From an uncultured Eudoraea sp. (GTDB lineage: Bacteria > Bacteroidota > Bacteroidia > Flavobacteriales > Flavobacteriaceae): a stretch of 64,000 bases of DNA. How positions within the stretch are numbered: position 1 is the first letter of the stretch; every line of letters begins with the position of its first letter. The stretch lies in assembly GCA_947258555.1 (NCBI GenBank), contig CAMYJF010000015.1, positions 20,478 to 84,477 of the forward strand, written 5' to 3'. The translations under genes and the position numbers were made by a program. This document shows, piece by piece, positions 18,268-25,472 of the stretch. The notes under the pieces were generated by a model, which saw nothing but the letters and a program-made list of their open reading frames with translations, was not told the DNA's origin and did no database searches.

Positions 18268-18642
18268 ATGGCATTTCTTAAGCGGTTAGGCTACTACCTG
18301 TTTGGGCTTTCTATAGGACTTGTATTTCTAGCCTTTTTCCTCAAGAAAAAATCAGAAGAAACAGGCACTTCTTTTTGCTATTTTCCCAATTGCCGGGTTT
18401 TAAAAGAACTGAGATCAAAACCTATGTCCTTTGATAAATTGAAAACATCATCAACAGCCCTGGTATTGGATTCGATCCAAATTGAGAAGTTCCTGATAGA
18501 TGGGAAGGTAGATTTTAAGGCGAGCGATACAAAGGCCGATCCTTGTGGATTCTATGTCATTACGTTAATAGGCGATGAAGATCCAGCACAGATCACTGTA
18601 GAAAATTGCAGGGATACTGTTCGGGTACTATCCTATCAATAA
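18268..18642 (+). CDS. Small membrane-anchored protein following ald (DUF4258-like)
   Basis: This 124-residue protein has one N-terminal transmembrane segment (about residues 8-26) and a small soluble domain with the Cys-containing start FCYFPNCRVLKELRS. I associate this with DUF4258-type proteins that follow ald in Flavobacteriaceae, but from memory only. It starts 2 nt after ald and is surely co-transcribed. The two cysteines near residue 40 and one each near 105 and 118 may form disulfides if the domain is exported. Function unknown. Confidence 0.7.
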   Translation: MAFLKRLGYYLFGLSIGLVFLAFFLKKKSEETGTSFCYFPNCRVLKELRSKPMSFDKLKTSSTALVLDSIQIEKFLIDGKVDFKASDTKADPCGFYVITLIGDEDPAQITVENCRDTVRVLSYQ

Positions 18643-18644
18643 AA

Positions 18645-19817
18645 TTATTCGTCGAGGTTACGGCGCTTTCTTTCTTTTTTTAACAAGGCCAACTCCCTGT
18701 TTGTCTGTCCGGCGACAGAGGTGTTTTCTTCGGCACGGCGTATCAGGTAGGGCATTACATCTCTTACCGGGCCAAAGGGCAGGTACTTTGCCACATTATA
18801 TCCATGGTCTGCCAGGTTAAATGATATATGATCGCTCATTCCAAAGAGTTGACTGAACCAGATACGGGGATCGGCTTCGGCAATGCCATCAGCCTTCATC
18901 CAATCCAGAAGCTTATAGCAACTCTCTTCATTATGCGTACCTGCAAAGATGGAAAAGACCTCGAGATCATCGAGCATGTAACGAATGGCCTCATCAAAAT
19001 TGGCATCTGATGCCGGTTTATTCGGACAGATCGGGCTCGGATACCCCTTTTCTTGAGCGCGCTCATTCTCTTTTTCCATATACGCTCCGCGTACCGCCTT
19101 GATCCCAACTTTAAACCCATTTTCTTGAGCGGTTTTATGCAGTTTATGCAGATAATCCATTCGATCCCAGCGATACATTTGCACTGTATTAAAAACAATA
19201 GCTCTTTCCTTATTATATTGCTCCATCAATTGCTCTACCAGCTTATCCACAGCATCCTGCATCCAACTTTCTTCGGCATCAACTAGAAGCCGTACGCCCA
19301 AAGAATGGGCTTTCTTAGCCGTGACATCAAATCTGTTTACCACCCTAGCCCATTCGGCTTCTTCATCTGCACTAAGCACTTGACCCGTGCTCATTTTTTC
19401 AAATAATGCGAGTCGGCCATAGCCAGTAGGCTTGAATACGGCAAAAGGAATTGCATCCTTCTCCTTAACAAAATCGAGGATCTTTAAGGTCATTGCCAGA
19501 GCATCATCTAAAGGATCTTCTGTTTCCTTTCCTTCTACGGAATAATCAAGGACAGCATACACTTTCTTAGACCATAACTTTTCAATAACAGGCATGCAAT
19601 CATCTTCGCTGACACCTCCGCAAAAATGATCGAAAACAGTAGCCCTGATCAGGCCGTCGACAGGTAGGTGTGCTTTGATCGCAAAATTTGTCACAGCTGT
19701 ACCGATCCTGACGAGTGGCTCATTCGCAATGAGTTTGAATAGAAAGAAAGCTCTTTCCAGTTCCGAATCAGATTTTAAGGCAAATGCGGTTTTGGTGTTT
19801 TCAAATATTCTATCCAT
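18645..19817 (-). CDS. Proline dehydrogenase family protein
   Basis: The 390-residue flavoenzyme matches the stand-alone proline dehydrogenase family, oxidising proline to pyrroline-5-carboxylate with FAD. Segments characteristic of the barrel are FAVFKPTGYGRL, RLLVDAEESWMQ, KAVRGAYMEKE with YPSPICPNK, FAGTHNEESC, and the C-terminal LPFGPVRDVMPYLIRRAEEN holding the substrate-binding arginines. It converges on the ald operon with a 2-nt gap. No pyrroline-carboxylate dehydrogenase gene is adjacent. Confidence 0.92.
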   Translation of the reverse strand: MDRIFENTKTAFALKSDSELERAFFLFKLIANEPLVRIGTAVTNFAIKAHLPVDGLIRATVFDHFCGGVSEDDCMPVIEKLWSKKVYAVLDYSVEGKETEDPLDDALAMTLKILDFVKEKDAIPFAVFKPTGYGRLALFEKMSTGQVLSADEEAEWARVVNRFDVTAKKAHSLGVRLLVDAEESWMQDAVDKLVEQLMEQYNKERAIVFNTVQMYRWDRMDYLHKLHKTAQENGFKVGIKAVRGAYMEKENERAQEKGYPSPICPNKPASDANFDEAIRYMLDDLEVFSIFAGTHNEESCYKLLDWMKADGIAEADPRIWFSQLFGMSDHISFNLADHGYNVAKYLPFGPVRDVMPYLIRRAEENTSVAGQTNRELALLKKERKRRNLDE

Positions 19818-19839
19818 GCGACTAACTGATGTACGTCCT

Positions 19840-19847
19840 CAAATATA
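19840..19847 (-). promoter_or_regulatory. -7 box (TATATTTG) of the proline dehydrogenase gene
   Basis: A perfect TAnnTTTG on the minus strand 22 nt upstream of the ATG; no TTG at the -33 spacing. It lies in the 115-nt gap shared with the divergent aroB gene. Confidence 0.45.
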
Positions 19848-19932
19848 AACACTCCCATGCTAATCATTTACGGAAAATAGGCTTTATTTGTGGTCACAAA
19901 GAGTCTGACTTCTTAAAGACAGCAAAGATAAC

Positions 19933-20967
19933 ATGAGCCCGGTATATTATAACGAAGAAGCCTTCGCAGCACTGGCTGAATGGATATCCACACAGCATTA
20001 TTCCAAGAAGTTCATTCTTGTAGATGAGAATACGAAAAAATTATGCCTGCCTGTCCTTCAAGCAAAATTATCTGATCCGGGAGAATTTAAAATACTCGAA
20101 ATCCCTGCCGGAGAATCCCATAAAAATATCCAGGTCTCTACAGCCCTCTGGCAATACCTATCGGATCAGGGCGCAGATAGGAAAAGCCTGCTCATAAATC
20201 TGGGCGGAGGTGTCGTTACAGATATTGGAGGGTTTGTGGCTGCCACATTCAGGCGCGGGATTCATTTTATCAATATCCCTACGAGCTTATTAGCCATGGT
20301 AGATGCTGCTATTGGTGGGAAAACAGGCGTAGATCTGGGCGTATTGAAGAACCAGGTTGGAGTGATCTTGCAACCCCAATTAATTTTGGTTATCACCAAT
20401 TTCCTTGAAACCTTACCCGCTCGCCAATTGGCCAACGGGAAAGCTGAAATGTTTAAGCACGGCTTAATCCATGATGAGGCTTATTGGTCTGAGATGATTC
20501 GCGATAATGGCGATCCTGATACCCAAATAATGCGCTCAGTTGAGATCAAGAATGAGATCGTAGCCCAGGATTTCAACGAACAAAATTTACGAAAGATCCT
20601 GAATTTCGGACATACCCTGGGCCATGCGATCGAATCTCATTTTCTGGCAAGCAAGAATACGCCCTTATTCCACGGAGAGGCTATCATAGCCGGAATGATA
20701 CTCGAAGGGTACTTATCACATCAGCTCACAGGATTGGATAAACATCAATTGGATGAAATGTCAGCCGCATTAAACCAGCGATACGACAAGATTGAATTTA
20801 CGGAGAACGATATAAAAGCTATAAGCGATCTCTTGAAATTCGACAAAAAGAATACGCATGGACATATCAATTTTGTATTGCTGAAAAAGATCGGGGAGGC
20901 AACTATTGATGTTAACGTACCTGGAAATATGATCCATAGAGCCTTCGCATACTACAAGGAATCATAA
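19933..20967 (+). CDS. aroB: 3-dehydroquinate synthase
   Basis: AroB cyclises DAHP to 3-dehydroquinate in the shikimate pathway using NAD and a divalent metal. The 344 residues contain the NAD-binding GGGVVTDIGGFVAATFRRG near residue 90, IPTSLLAMVDAAIGGKTGVD near residue 112, and metal-binding histidines in AEMFKHGLIHD and FGHTLGHAIESHF. Divergent from the proline dehydrogenase gene. No other aro gene is nearby, as is common. Confidence 0.96.
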   Translation: MSPVYYNEEAFAALAEWISTQHYSKKFILVDENTKKLCLPVLQAKLSDPGEFKILEIPAGESHKNIQVSTALWQYLSDQGADRKSLLINLGGGVVTDIGGFVAATFRRGIHFINIPTSLLAMVDAAIGGKTGVDLGVLKNQVGVILQPQLILVITNFLETLPARQLANGKAEMFKHGLIHDEAYWSEMIRDNGDPDTQIMRSVEIKNEIVAQDFNEQNLRKILNFGHTLGHAIESHFLASKNTPLFHGEAIIAGMILEGYLSHQLTGLDKHQLDEMSAALNQRYDKIEFTENDIKAISDLLKFDKKNTHGHINFVLLKKIGEATIDVNVPGNMIHRAFAYYKES

Positions 20968-21091
20968 GTTCATATACTATTTTTGACACTTGACAACTCT
21001 TTGAGCAGCTGCTTCTAAAAAAAACCTAGATTGCTTTCAGTAACCAAACTTGTGCGCCAACCTCAAAAGGGTTGTAGGCCAAAACCCGCCT

Positions 21092-21412
21092 ATGAAACGC
21101 TTACTTATTGACTACAAGAAACTCGATCAAGAAACCGCAATGCTGTTATTGACGTCCTATCCCGATGGGTATGGAGATGAAGATATCATTTCCTTCAAAA
21201 CGGCAGATGGGTATATTATCCAGGCCGTGGAGCTGCGTACCGATGAGATTTGGTACCTGGTAAAGATCAACAAAAACACATCTCACTTCCTTTCTGAGGC
21301 CTTCGCTCAAGCTGAGCAAGTAGACGAAATTCCTGAAGAGATCACGTCGGCTGAGGCTGATCTTGATCCGGACATGGAATCTGAAGTTGACGATAATGTA
21401 GAAGAGTTTTAG
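21092..21412 (+). CDS. Small acidic protein of unknown function
   Basis: The frame is open from 21050, but the segment MKRLLIDYKKLDQ at 21092 is a more natural start, giving 106 residues. The first 65 residues look like a compact alpha/beta domain (DYKKLDQETAMLLLTSYPDGYGDEDI is split by short turns), and the last 40 are strongly acidic (Glu/Asp-rich). I recognise no domain and the family is probably restricted to Bacteroidota. Its stop overlaps the end of the DinB gene on the other strand by 4 nt. Confidence 0.75.
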   Translation: MKRLLIDYKKLDQETAMLLLTSYPDGYGDEDIISFKTADGYIIQAVELRTDEIWYLVKINKNTSHFLSEAFAQAEQVDEIPEEITSAEADLDPDMESEVDDNVEEF

Positions 21413-21924
21413 AGGTAACGCTCTTTGAGAATTCCTTTGTGATGTTTTTGGTGCCCACAGATCATAAAGCCCAGCGCACCCACGCTTACTATGGCATTGC
21501 TGGCCGTACCCTTTCTATGAAGTATTTTTTCCGGAAAACTTTGAAATAAGGACAAGGTTGACTGCCTTACACTTTTGTACTCTTCAATTATACTTGCCAA
21601 TGTTCTGGTATTTGCATGGGACTGAGGCACATATGCATCCTGATCAAAACTAGCCAATGGCGTAATATCTCCTCTGCCTATGCGCAAGGCGCGATATTGA
21701 AATATGCGTTCAGCGTCAAGAATATGCACTAAAGCTTCCGCTACCGTCCATTTGTTTTCGCCGTAAGAATATGAGAGTTTGTCTTCAGGAATGCTGGCGA
21801 GAAATTGTGGGAAATTAACAAGTTGACGCTCTAACATTTCCAGTAGGTCAACCTCTCCTAATGCCTTAATATAAGGTTCATAAAAAGAATGGTAATCTCC
21901 TATAGCTAGGTCCGAGCGCTTCAT
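21409..21924 (-). CDS. DinB-family (DfsB-like) four-helix-bundle protein
   Basis: 171 residues with the DinB superfamily pattern: a metal-binding His early in KWTVAEALVHILDAERIF (near residue 63) and two more near the C terminus in CGHQKHHKGILKERY. Such proteins bind a divalent metal and many are thiol-dependent transferases or hydrolases; the substrate cannot be inferred. It converges on the small acidic gene and lies 19 nt downstream of the Lrp-type regulator gene, with which it could be co-transcribed. Confidence 0.88.
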   Translation of the reverse strand: MKRSDLAIGDYHSFYEPYIKALGEVDLLEMLERQLVNFPQFLASIPEDKLSYSYGENKWTVAEALVHILDAERIFQYRALRIGRGDITPLASFDQDAYVPQSHANTRTLASIIEEYKSVRQSTLSLFQSFPEKILHRKGTASNAIVSVGALGFMICGHQKHHKGILKERYL

Positions 21925-21943
21925 TCCTCAATGTTTTTAGAAA

Positions 21944-22423
21944 TTAGAGTTCATTAAAAATGGTGTGCATCAGGCGTTTCTTGTCATTGATGCTTTCTTC
22001 CAGGGAAATCATCGTTTCTGTGCGGCTGATGCCCTCTATATCATCAATTTTAAATATGATATTCTTGGCATGTGTAGTGTCTTTTGCTCGAATTTTGCAG
22101 AAAATGTTGAATTTACCTGTGGTGATATGGGCCACTGTGACATTGGGTATCTCTTTTAATCTCTCAAGCACAAACTTAGTCTGATGTGTCTTTTCAAGAA
22201 ATATTCCCACATATGCAATAAAGGAATATCCCAGCTTCACATAATCCAGCGTTAAAGAAGATCCTCGTATAATTCCTGCTTCTTCCATTTTTCGGACCCT
22301 GACATGCACAGTTCCGGCCGATATCAACAACTTTTTAGCGATATCAGTAAATGGGGTCCTGGTATTATCAATAAGAATATCCAGGATCTGGTGATCTATC
22401 TCATCGAGCTTAACTTTTCCCAT
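21944..22423 (-). CDS. Lrp/AsnC-family transcriptional regulator
   Basis: This 159-residue regulator starts at MGKVKLDEIDHQIL. A longer frame from a TTG at 22441 is rejected because that codon lies inside the -7 box. An N-terminal winged helix-turn-helix (about residues 5-60, with ISAGTVHVRVRKMEEAGII) precedes an RAM effector/oligomerisation domain (about 70-150). Lrp/AsnC proteins sense amino acids and act as octamers on wrapped DNA. Targets are unknown; the DinB gene just downstream is the closest co-directional neighbour. Confidence 0.92.
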   Translation of the reverse strand: MGKVKLDEIDHQILDILIDNTRTPFTDIAKKLLISAGTVHVRVRKMEEAGIIRGSSLTLDYVKLGYSFIAYVGIFLEKTHQTKFVLERLKEIPNVTVAHITTGKFNIFCKIRAKDTTHAKNIIFKIDDIEGISRTETMISLEESINDKKRLMHTIFNEL

Positions 22424-22438
22424 GTGTAAATTTTCACG

Positions 22439-22469
22439 CAAAATTATGGATTTAAGAAATAATATTCAA
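22439..22469 (-). promoter_or_regulatory. Promoter of the Lrp/AsnC gene
   Basis: Minus strand: TTG (22469-22467), 20-nt spacer, TAATTTTG (22446-22439). This is a full consensus match with predicted start near 22433, 10 nt ahead of the ATG at 22423. It fixes the start codon choice. Confidence 0.7.
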
Positions 22470-22527
22470 CAAAATGGCCGATTGTTTAAAAAAAGCTTAA
22501 CAAAAAGAGCTTTTTTTGCCTTTTTAT

Positions 22528-23607
22528 TCAAATAAATGCAGAAAGGTAGGGGTCAGCTTTAAGGATATTTAGATGCTCTTCATTGCTAAGATCATATGTT
22601 TTGTGGCCAATATAGGAAGTCGCATACCCCTCAGATACTAATTTTGGAACAAGAAGTATGCGTCCATCTTTCAACTGTTCATCAAAATTTAGAGGAAGGT
22701 CTGACACCTGGCCCTCAGCATCACCATTTTGCAGGACAATATCAGCGAAGGAAGTTTTATTCTCTGGTATTTCAAAATACTGCTTATGATCAATTTTATT
22801 CCATTGGGATTGAATGATCAACTCTAACCCAATACAGAGGGAATCAAAAATATATTTCCTGGTATGTTGCCTTTGATAATCTCCCGGGTAATGACCTGCC
22901 TCAAAAAGCAATGTGGGTGTACCCAATGAGGTAAAAGTATCTCCTACACACTGTGCATTATAGGCATCGTCATAACGGGACATGCCTATGTCTGACTCGC
23001 TTTTCAAGCTGTCATATATTCCGGCAATGACCTGCATGGCGCCTATCCGCGCCGCTGTTAAAGTTTTCATCTTATCTGCCGAAGGGGACAAAAAGGCAAG
23101 TGTGGAAGGCACTTCAGAGTTTCCGACCGCATAGCGGGTACGCTGGTCGTGAAGATTGAAGCAGAAATCAGGCTGAACATCCTCGTAGGTAGAGAAAAGT
23201 GCTTGAGTCTCCGGTTGTGATTGCGTTTGTGCATCCCGGTTTAAGTCGACATCATTGGCATTTCGTCTTGTATAATAAAAAGCCCCATCAGGATTGAGCA
23301 TGGGTATGGCGTGTAAAGTAATGTGCTCCAGCCAATCTTTTTTCCCTCCATTGGCCAGCAGGAACATGTGTATCAGATCTAAAAGTGCGCGCGTTGTAGT
23401 AGTTTCATTCCCGTGCATTTGAGACCATAACAAAATTTTAGTGGAACCCCGACCCATTTTAATCTTTTGAATAGGCCGGCCCTCAACTGAATGTCCAATA
23501 ATAGACATCTCAAACTTGGAAGCCAAAGATTCCAGAATCGTTTCTATTCCTTCGGGCGGTAAGTAGCGGGAATCTAATCCCGGAATTTTCACTTTATCGT
23601 GATCCAC
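22528..23607 (-). CDS. M14-family zinc carboxypeptidase (GTG start)
   Basis: The 359-residue protein has the M14 metal site: His and Glu in SQMHGNETTTT (near residue 68) and the third ligand His in FNLHDQRTRY (near residue 150). The general-base Glu lies in LLFEAGHYPGDY (near residue 240). Substrate-site residues NRDAQ are also visible. No signal peptide is seen, so it is probably cytoplasmic. The start is GTG. Family members remove C-terminal residues from peptides or cell-wall fragments; substrate unknown. Confidence 0.88.
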   Translation of the reverse strand: MDHDKVKIPGLDSRYLPPEGIETILESLASKFEMSIIGHSVEGRPIQKIKMGRGSTKILLWSQMHGNETTTTRALLDLIHMFLLANGGKKDWLEHITLHAIPMLNPDGAFYYTRRNANDVDLNRDAQTQSQPETQALFSTYEDVQPDFCFNLHDQRTRYAVGNSEVPSTLAFLSPSADKMKTLTAARIGAMQVIAGIYDSLKSESDIGMSRYDDAYNAQCVGDTFTSLGTPTLLFEAGHYPGDYQRQHTRKYIFDSLCIGLELIIQSQWNKIDHKQYFEIPENKTSFADIVLQNGDAEGQVSDLPLNFDEQLKDGRILLVPKLVSEGYATSYIGHKTYDLSNEEHLNILKADPYLSAFI

Positions 23608-23631
23608 GTTTAAAACTTTATCAATCTATTG

Positions 23632-23662
23632 CAAAGGTACACTCTTGATCACAAGCGGTCAA
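23632..23662 (-). promoter_or_regulatory. Promoter of the M14 carboxypeptidase gene
   Basis: Minus strand: TTG (23662-23660), 20-nt spacer, TACCTTTG (23639-23632). Full consensus match, start expected near 23626, about 18 nt upstream of the GTG start. Confidence 0.7.
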
Positions 23663-23674
23663 TTTTCTTAAATT

Positions 23675-23790
23675 TACATTTGTATACAAACACTTCTTGG
23701 AAATCTAGATGTTTTGTATACATTCGTAAACATATTTTAACATTGAAAATGTTATAGATGATTATAATATCGTATACTATTGTATATCAA
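23675..23790 (+). promoter_or_regulatory. AT-rich region with repeated GTATAC palindromes upstream of the XRE regulator gene
   Basis: Between the M14 gene and the XRE gene lies a 220-nt, very AT-rich stretch without a coding frame. It holds the 12-bp perfect palindrome TTTGTATACAAA (23679-23690), a second GTATAC in TTTTGTATACATT (23716-23721), a third in ATCGTATACTATT (23772-23777) and a degenerate GTATAT (23782-23787). A perfect -7 box TACATTTG (23675-23682) overlaps the first palindrome. Such repeats next to an HTH gene suggest operators, probably for autoregulation; this is inference. Confidence 0.5.
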
Positions 23791-23881
23791 CATTATATAT
23801 AATATTATCTTAAGTTATATCTCCAGTTATATAGCATCAGTTAGGTTAGTATTTTAATAGTTTTATAAAAATTTTGTTACT

Positions 23882-24232
23882 ATGGTAAACGAAAAGGGTT
23901 TTGCAGGTCGTCTCCAACAAATAATGAAATTGAACTCCCTTTCTGCGTCTGCATTTGCAGACACTATTGGCGTTCAGCGTTCAGGTATCTCCCATCTCCT
24001 TTCCGGGAGAAATAAGCCTAGTTTAGATTTTGTGCTGAAAGTAGTGAACGCATTTCCTGAAGTAGATCTGTATTGGCTGCTCAATGGCAAAGGCACCTAC
24101 CCTATTAGGGACACTACTAAGGAAACTGCTTTAGAACCTACAGCTAAGCAGTCAAGATCGAAGGGAAAGAAAATCACACGGGTCATGCTATTCTATGATG
24201 ATGGCAGCTTTGAATCCTGGGATAAGCGCTGA
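23882..24232 (+). CDS. XRE-family helix-turn-helix DNA-binding protein
   Basis: A 116-residue protein with an N-terminal lambda-repressor-like HTH (about residues 5-65; recognition part AFADTIGVQRSGISHLLSG) followed by a basic linker (about 78-97) and a short C-terminal segment TRVMLFYDDGSFESWDK that may be a dimerisation or effector tail. It is a likely chromosomal regulator rather than a phage repressor, since nothing phage-like is nearby. The upstream region is packed with GTATAC repeats, possible binding sites. Confidence 0.85.
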   Translation: MVNEKGFAGRLQQIMKLNSLSASAFADTIGVQRSGISHLLSGRNKPSLDFVLKVVNAFPEVDLYWLLNGKGTYPIRDTTKETALEPTAKQSRSKGKKITRVMLFYDDGSFESWDKR

Positions 24233-24271
24233 TCTTTTCACTATGTATAGGGGTTTTTGTAGTTTGCAGCC

Positions 24272-24649
24272 ATGCATAAACGAATTGTTGGATTGTTCTC
24301 TTTATTTCTAGCCCTGATATCCTGCTATGAGCCTCAAAGGGAGTGTAAAGACTTTAAAAATGGGACATTTGAGTTCACCACTATGGTTGGACAGGAAGAG
24401 CGGACAACAACTTTTGAGCGGCGCGGCGATTTGGAGATCGACTATTATGAAGGCAAGGCCGATTCTTCCAGCATTCGCTGGATAAACGATTGCGAATTCA
24501 TCGTACAAAAGCTCCATCCCAAGAATCGCGCAGAACAGCAGGCCATCCACATGAAAATATTGACAACTACAAAGAATTCCTATACATTTGAATACGGCTT
24601 AGTTGGAGAACCCCCAATTGCCAAAGGAACTGCTATAAAAACAAACTAA
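24272..24649 (+). CDS. Small lipoprotein next to terC and parC
   Basis: 125 residues with a lipoprotein signal peptide (hydrophobic 6-17, lipobox ALISC with Cys 18), then a soluble domain with a second Cys (C24) and a third (C75) in SIRWINDCEFIV. From memory, relatives in public databases are often labelled DNA topoisomerase IV, apparently because they sit near parC; nothing here resembles a topoisomerase. It ends 2 nt before terC and is probably co-transcribed with it. Role unknown. Confidence 0.8.
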   Translation: MHKRIVGLFSLFLALISCYEPQRECKDFKNGTFEFTTMVGQEERTTTFERRGDLEIDYYEGKADSSSIRWINDCEFIVQKLHPKNRAEQQAIHMKILTTTKNSYTFEYGLVGEPPIAKGTAIKTN

Positions 24650-24651
24650 TT

Positions 24652-25470
24652 ATGTTTGAAATACTAACCAGTGCGGATGCTTGGGTCATCCTTCTTACAT
24701 TAACTTTCCTTGAAATTGTATTGGGTATAGACAATATTGTTTTCATATCTATTGCTGCCAACAAATTACCTGAAGAAGAACAGAAGAAAGCGACTAATAT
24801 TGGGCTATTGCTGGCCATGGTACAACGGATAATCCTGTTATTTGCCATCACCTTCCTTATTGGTTTAAAGAATCCATTTTACTATGTGGATATCTCCTGG
24901 CTCACGACAGGGATCAGCGGACAATCTATAATACTCTTCCTGGGTGGACTCTTTTTGATCTATAAAAGTACCTCTGAGATCCATGAAAAGGTAGAATTAC
25001 CCTCCCATGACGAAGACGCGATAAAAGCTAAGAACCTTACCACTTTTGGAAGGGCCATTGTTCAGATCGTGATCATCGATTTTATTTTCTCGATAGACTC
25101 CATCTTGACTGCCGTTGGAATGACGAATGGAGTTGGCGAGAAACCTTCTGATGCCTTGGTATTAATGGTGATAGCTGTAATAGTCTCTATTGTGATAATG
25201 ATGATATTTGCCAACCCGATCCGAAAATTTATCAATGAACATCCCTCCATGCAATTACTGGCCCTGGCTTTTCTTATCTTGATCGGGTTTATGCTTATTG
25301 CCGAGGCCGGGCACTTAAGCCATACTAAAATATTCGGACAGGAGATAGGAGCGATCCCTAAGGGCTATCTCTATTTTGCTATCGCTTTCTCATTACTGGT
25401 AGAGTTCCTGAATATGAAGTATAAAAAGAAGGAAACTATTTTGGAGCAGAATACTGATGATAAGATGTGA
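24652..25470 (+). CDS. TerC-family integral membrane protein
   Basis: The 272-residue protein has about seven transmembrane helices and the acidic intramembrane motifs of the TerC family: EIVLGIDNIVFIS near residue 24 and IVIIDFIFSIDSILTAVGMT near residue 138. TerC proteins are implicated in tellurite resistance and more generally in metal-ion (Mn, Ca) export or membrane-protein metalation. No other ter genes are nearby, so a general metal-handling role is likelier than tellurite resistance. It converges on parC with a 2-nt gap. Confidence 0.9.
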   Translation: MFEILTSADAWVILLTLTFLEIVLGIDNIVFISIAANKLPEEEQKKATNIGLLLAMVQRIILLFAITFLIGLKNPFYYVDISWLTTGISGQSIILFLGGLFLIYKSTSEIHEKVELPSHDEDAIKAKNLTTFGRAIVQIVIIDFIFSIDSILTAVGMTNGVGEKPSDALVLMVIAVIVSIVIMMIFANPIRKFINEHPSMQLLALAFLILIGFMLIAEAGHLSHTKIFGQEIGAIPKGYLYFAIAFSLLVEFLNMKYKKKETILEQNTDDKM

Positions 25471-25472
25471 TC

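Noticed and set aside
23882..24232. Phage repressor or toxin-antitoxin antitoxin
   Set aside because: No toxin-like partner or phage gene next to the XRE gene; neighbours are a peptidase and a lipoprotein.
24652..25470. Tellurite-resistance operon
   Set aside because: terC stands alone without terA, B, D or Z; the family is common as a single chromosomal gene.
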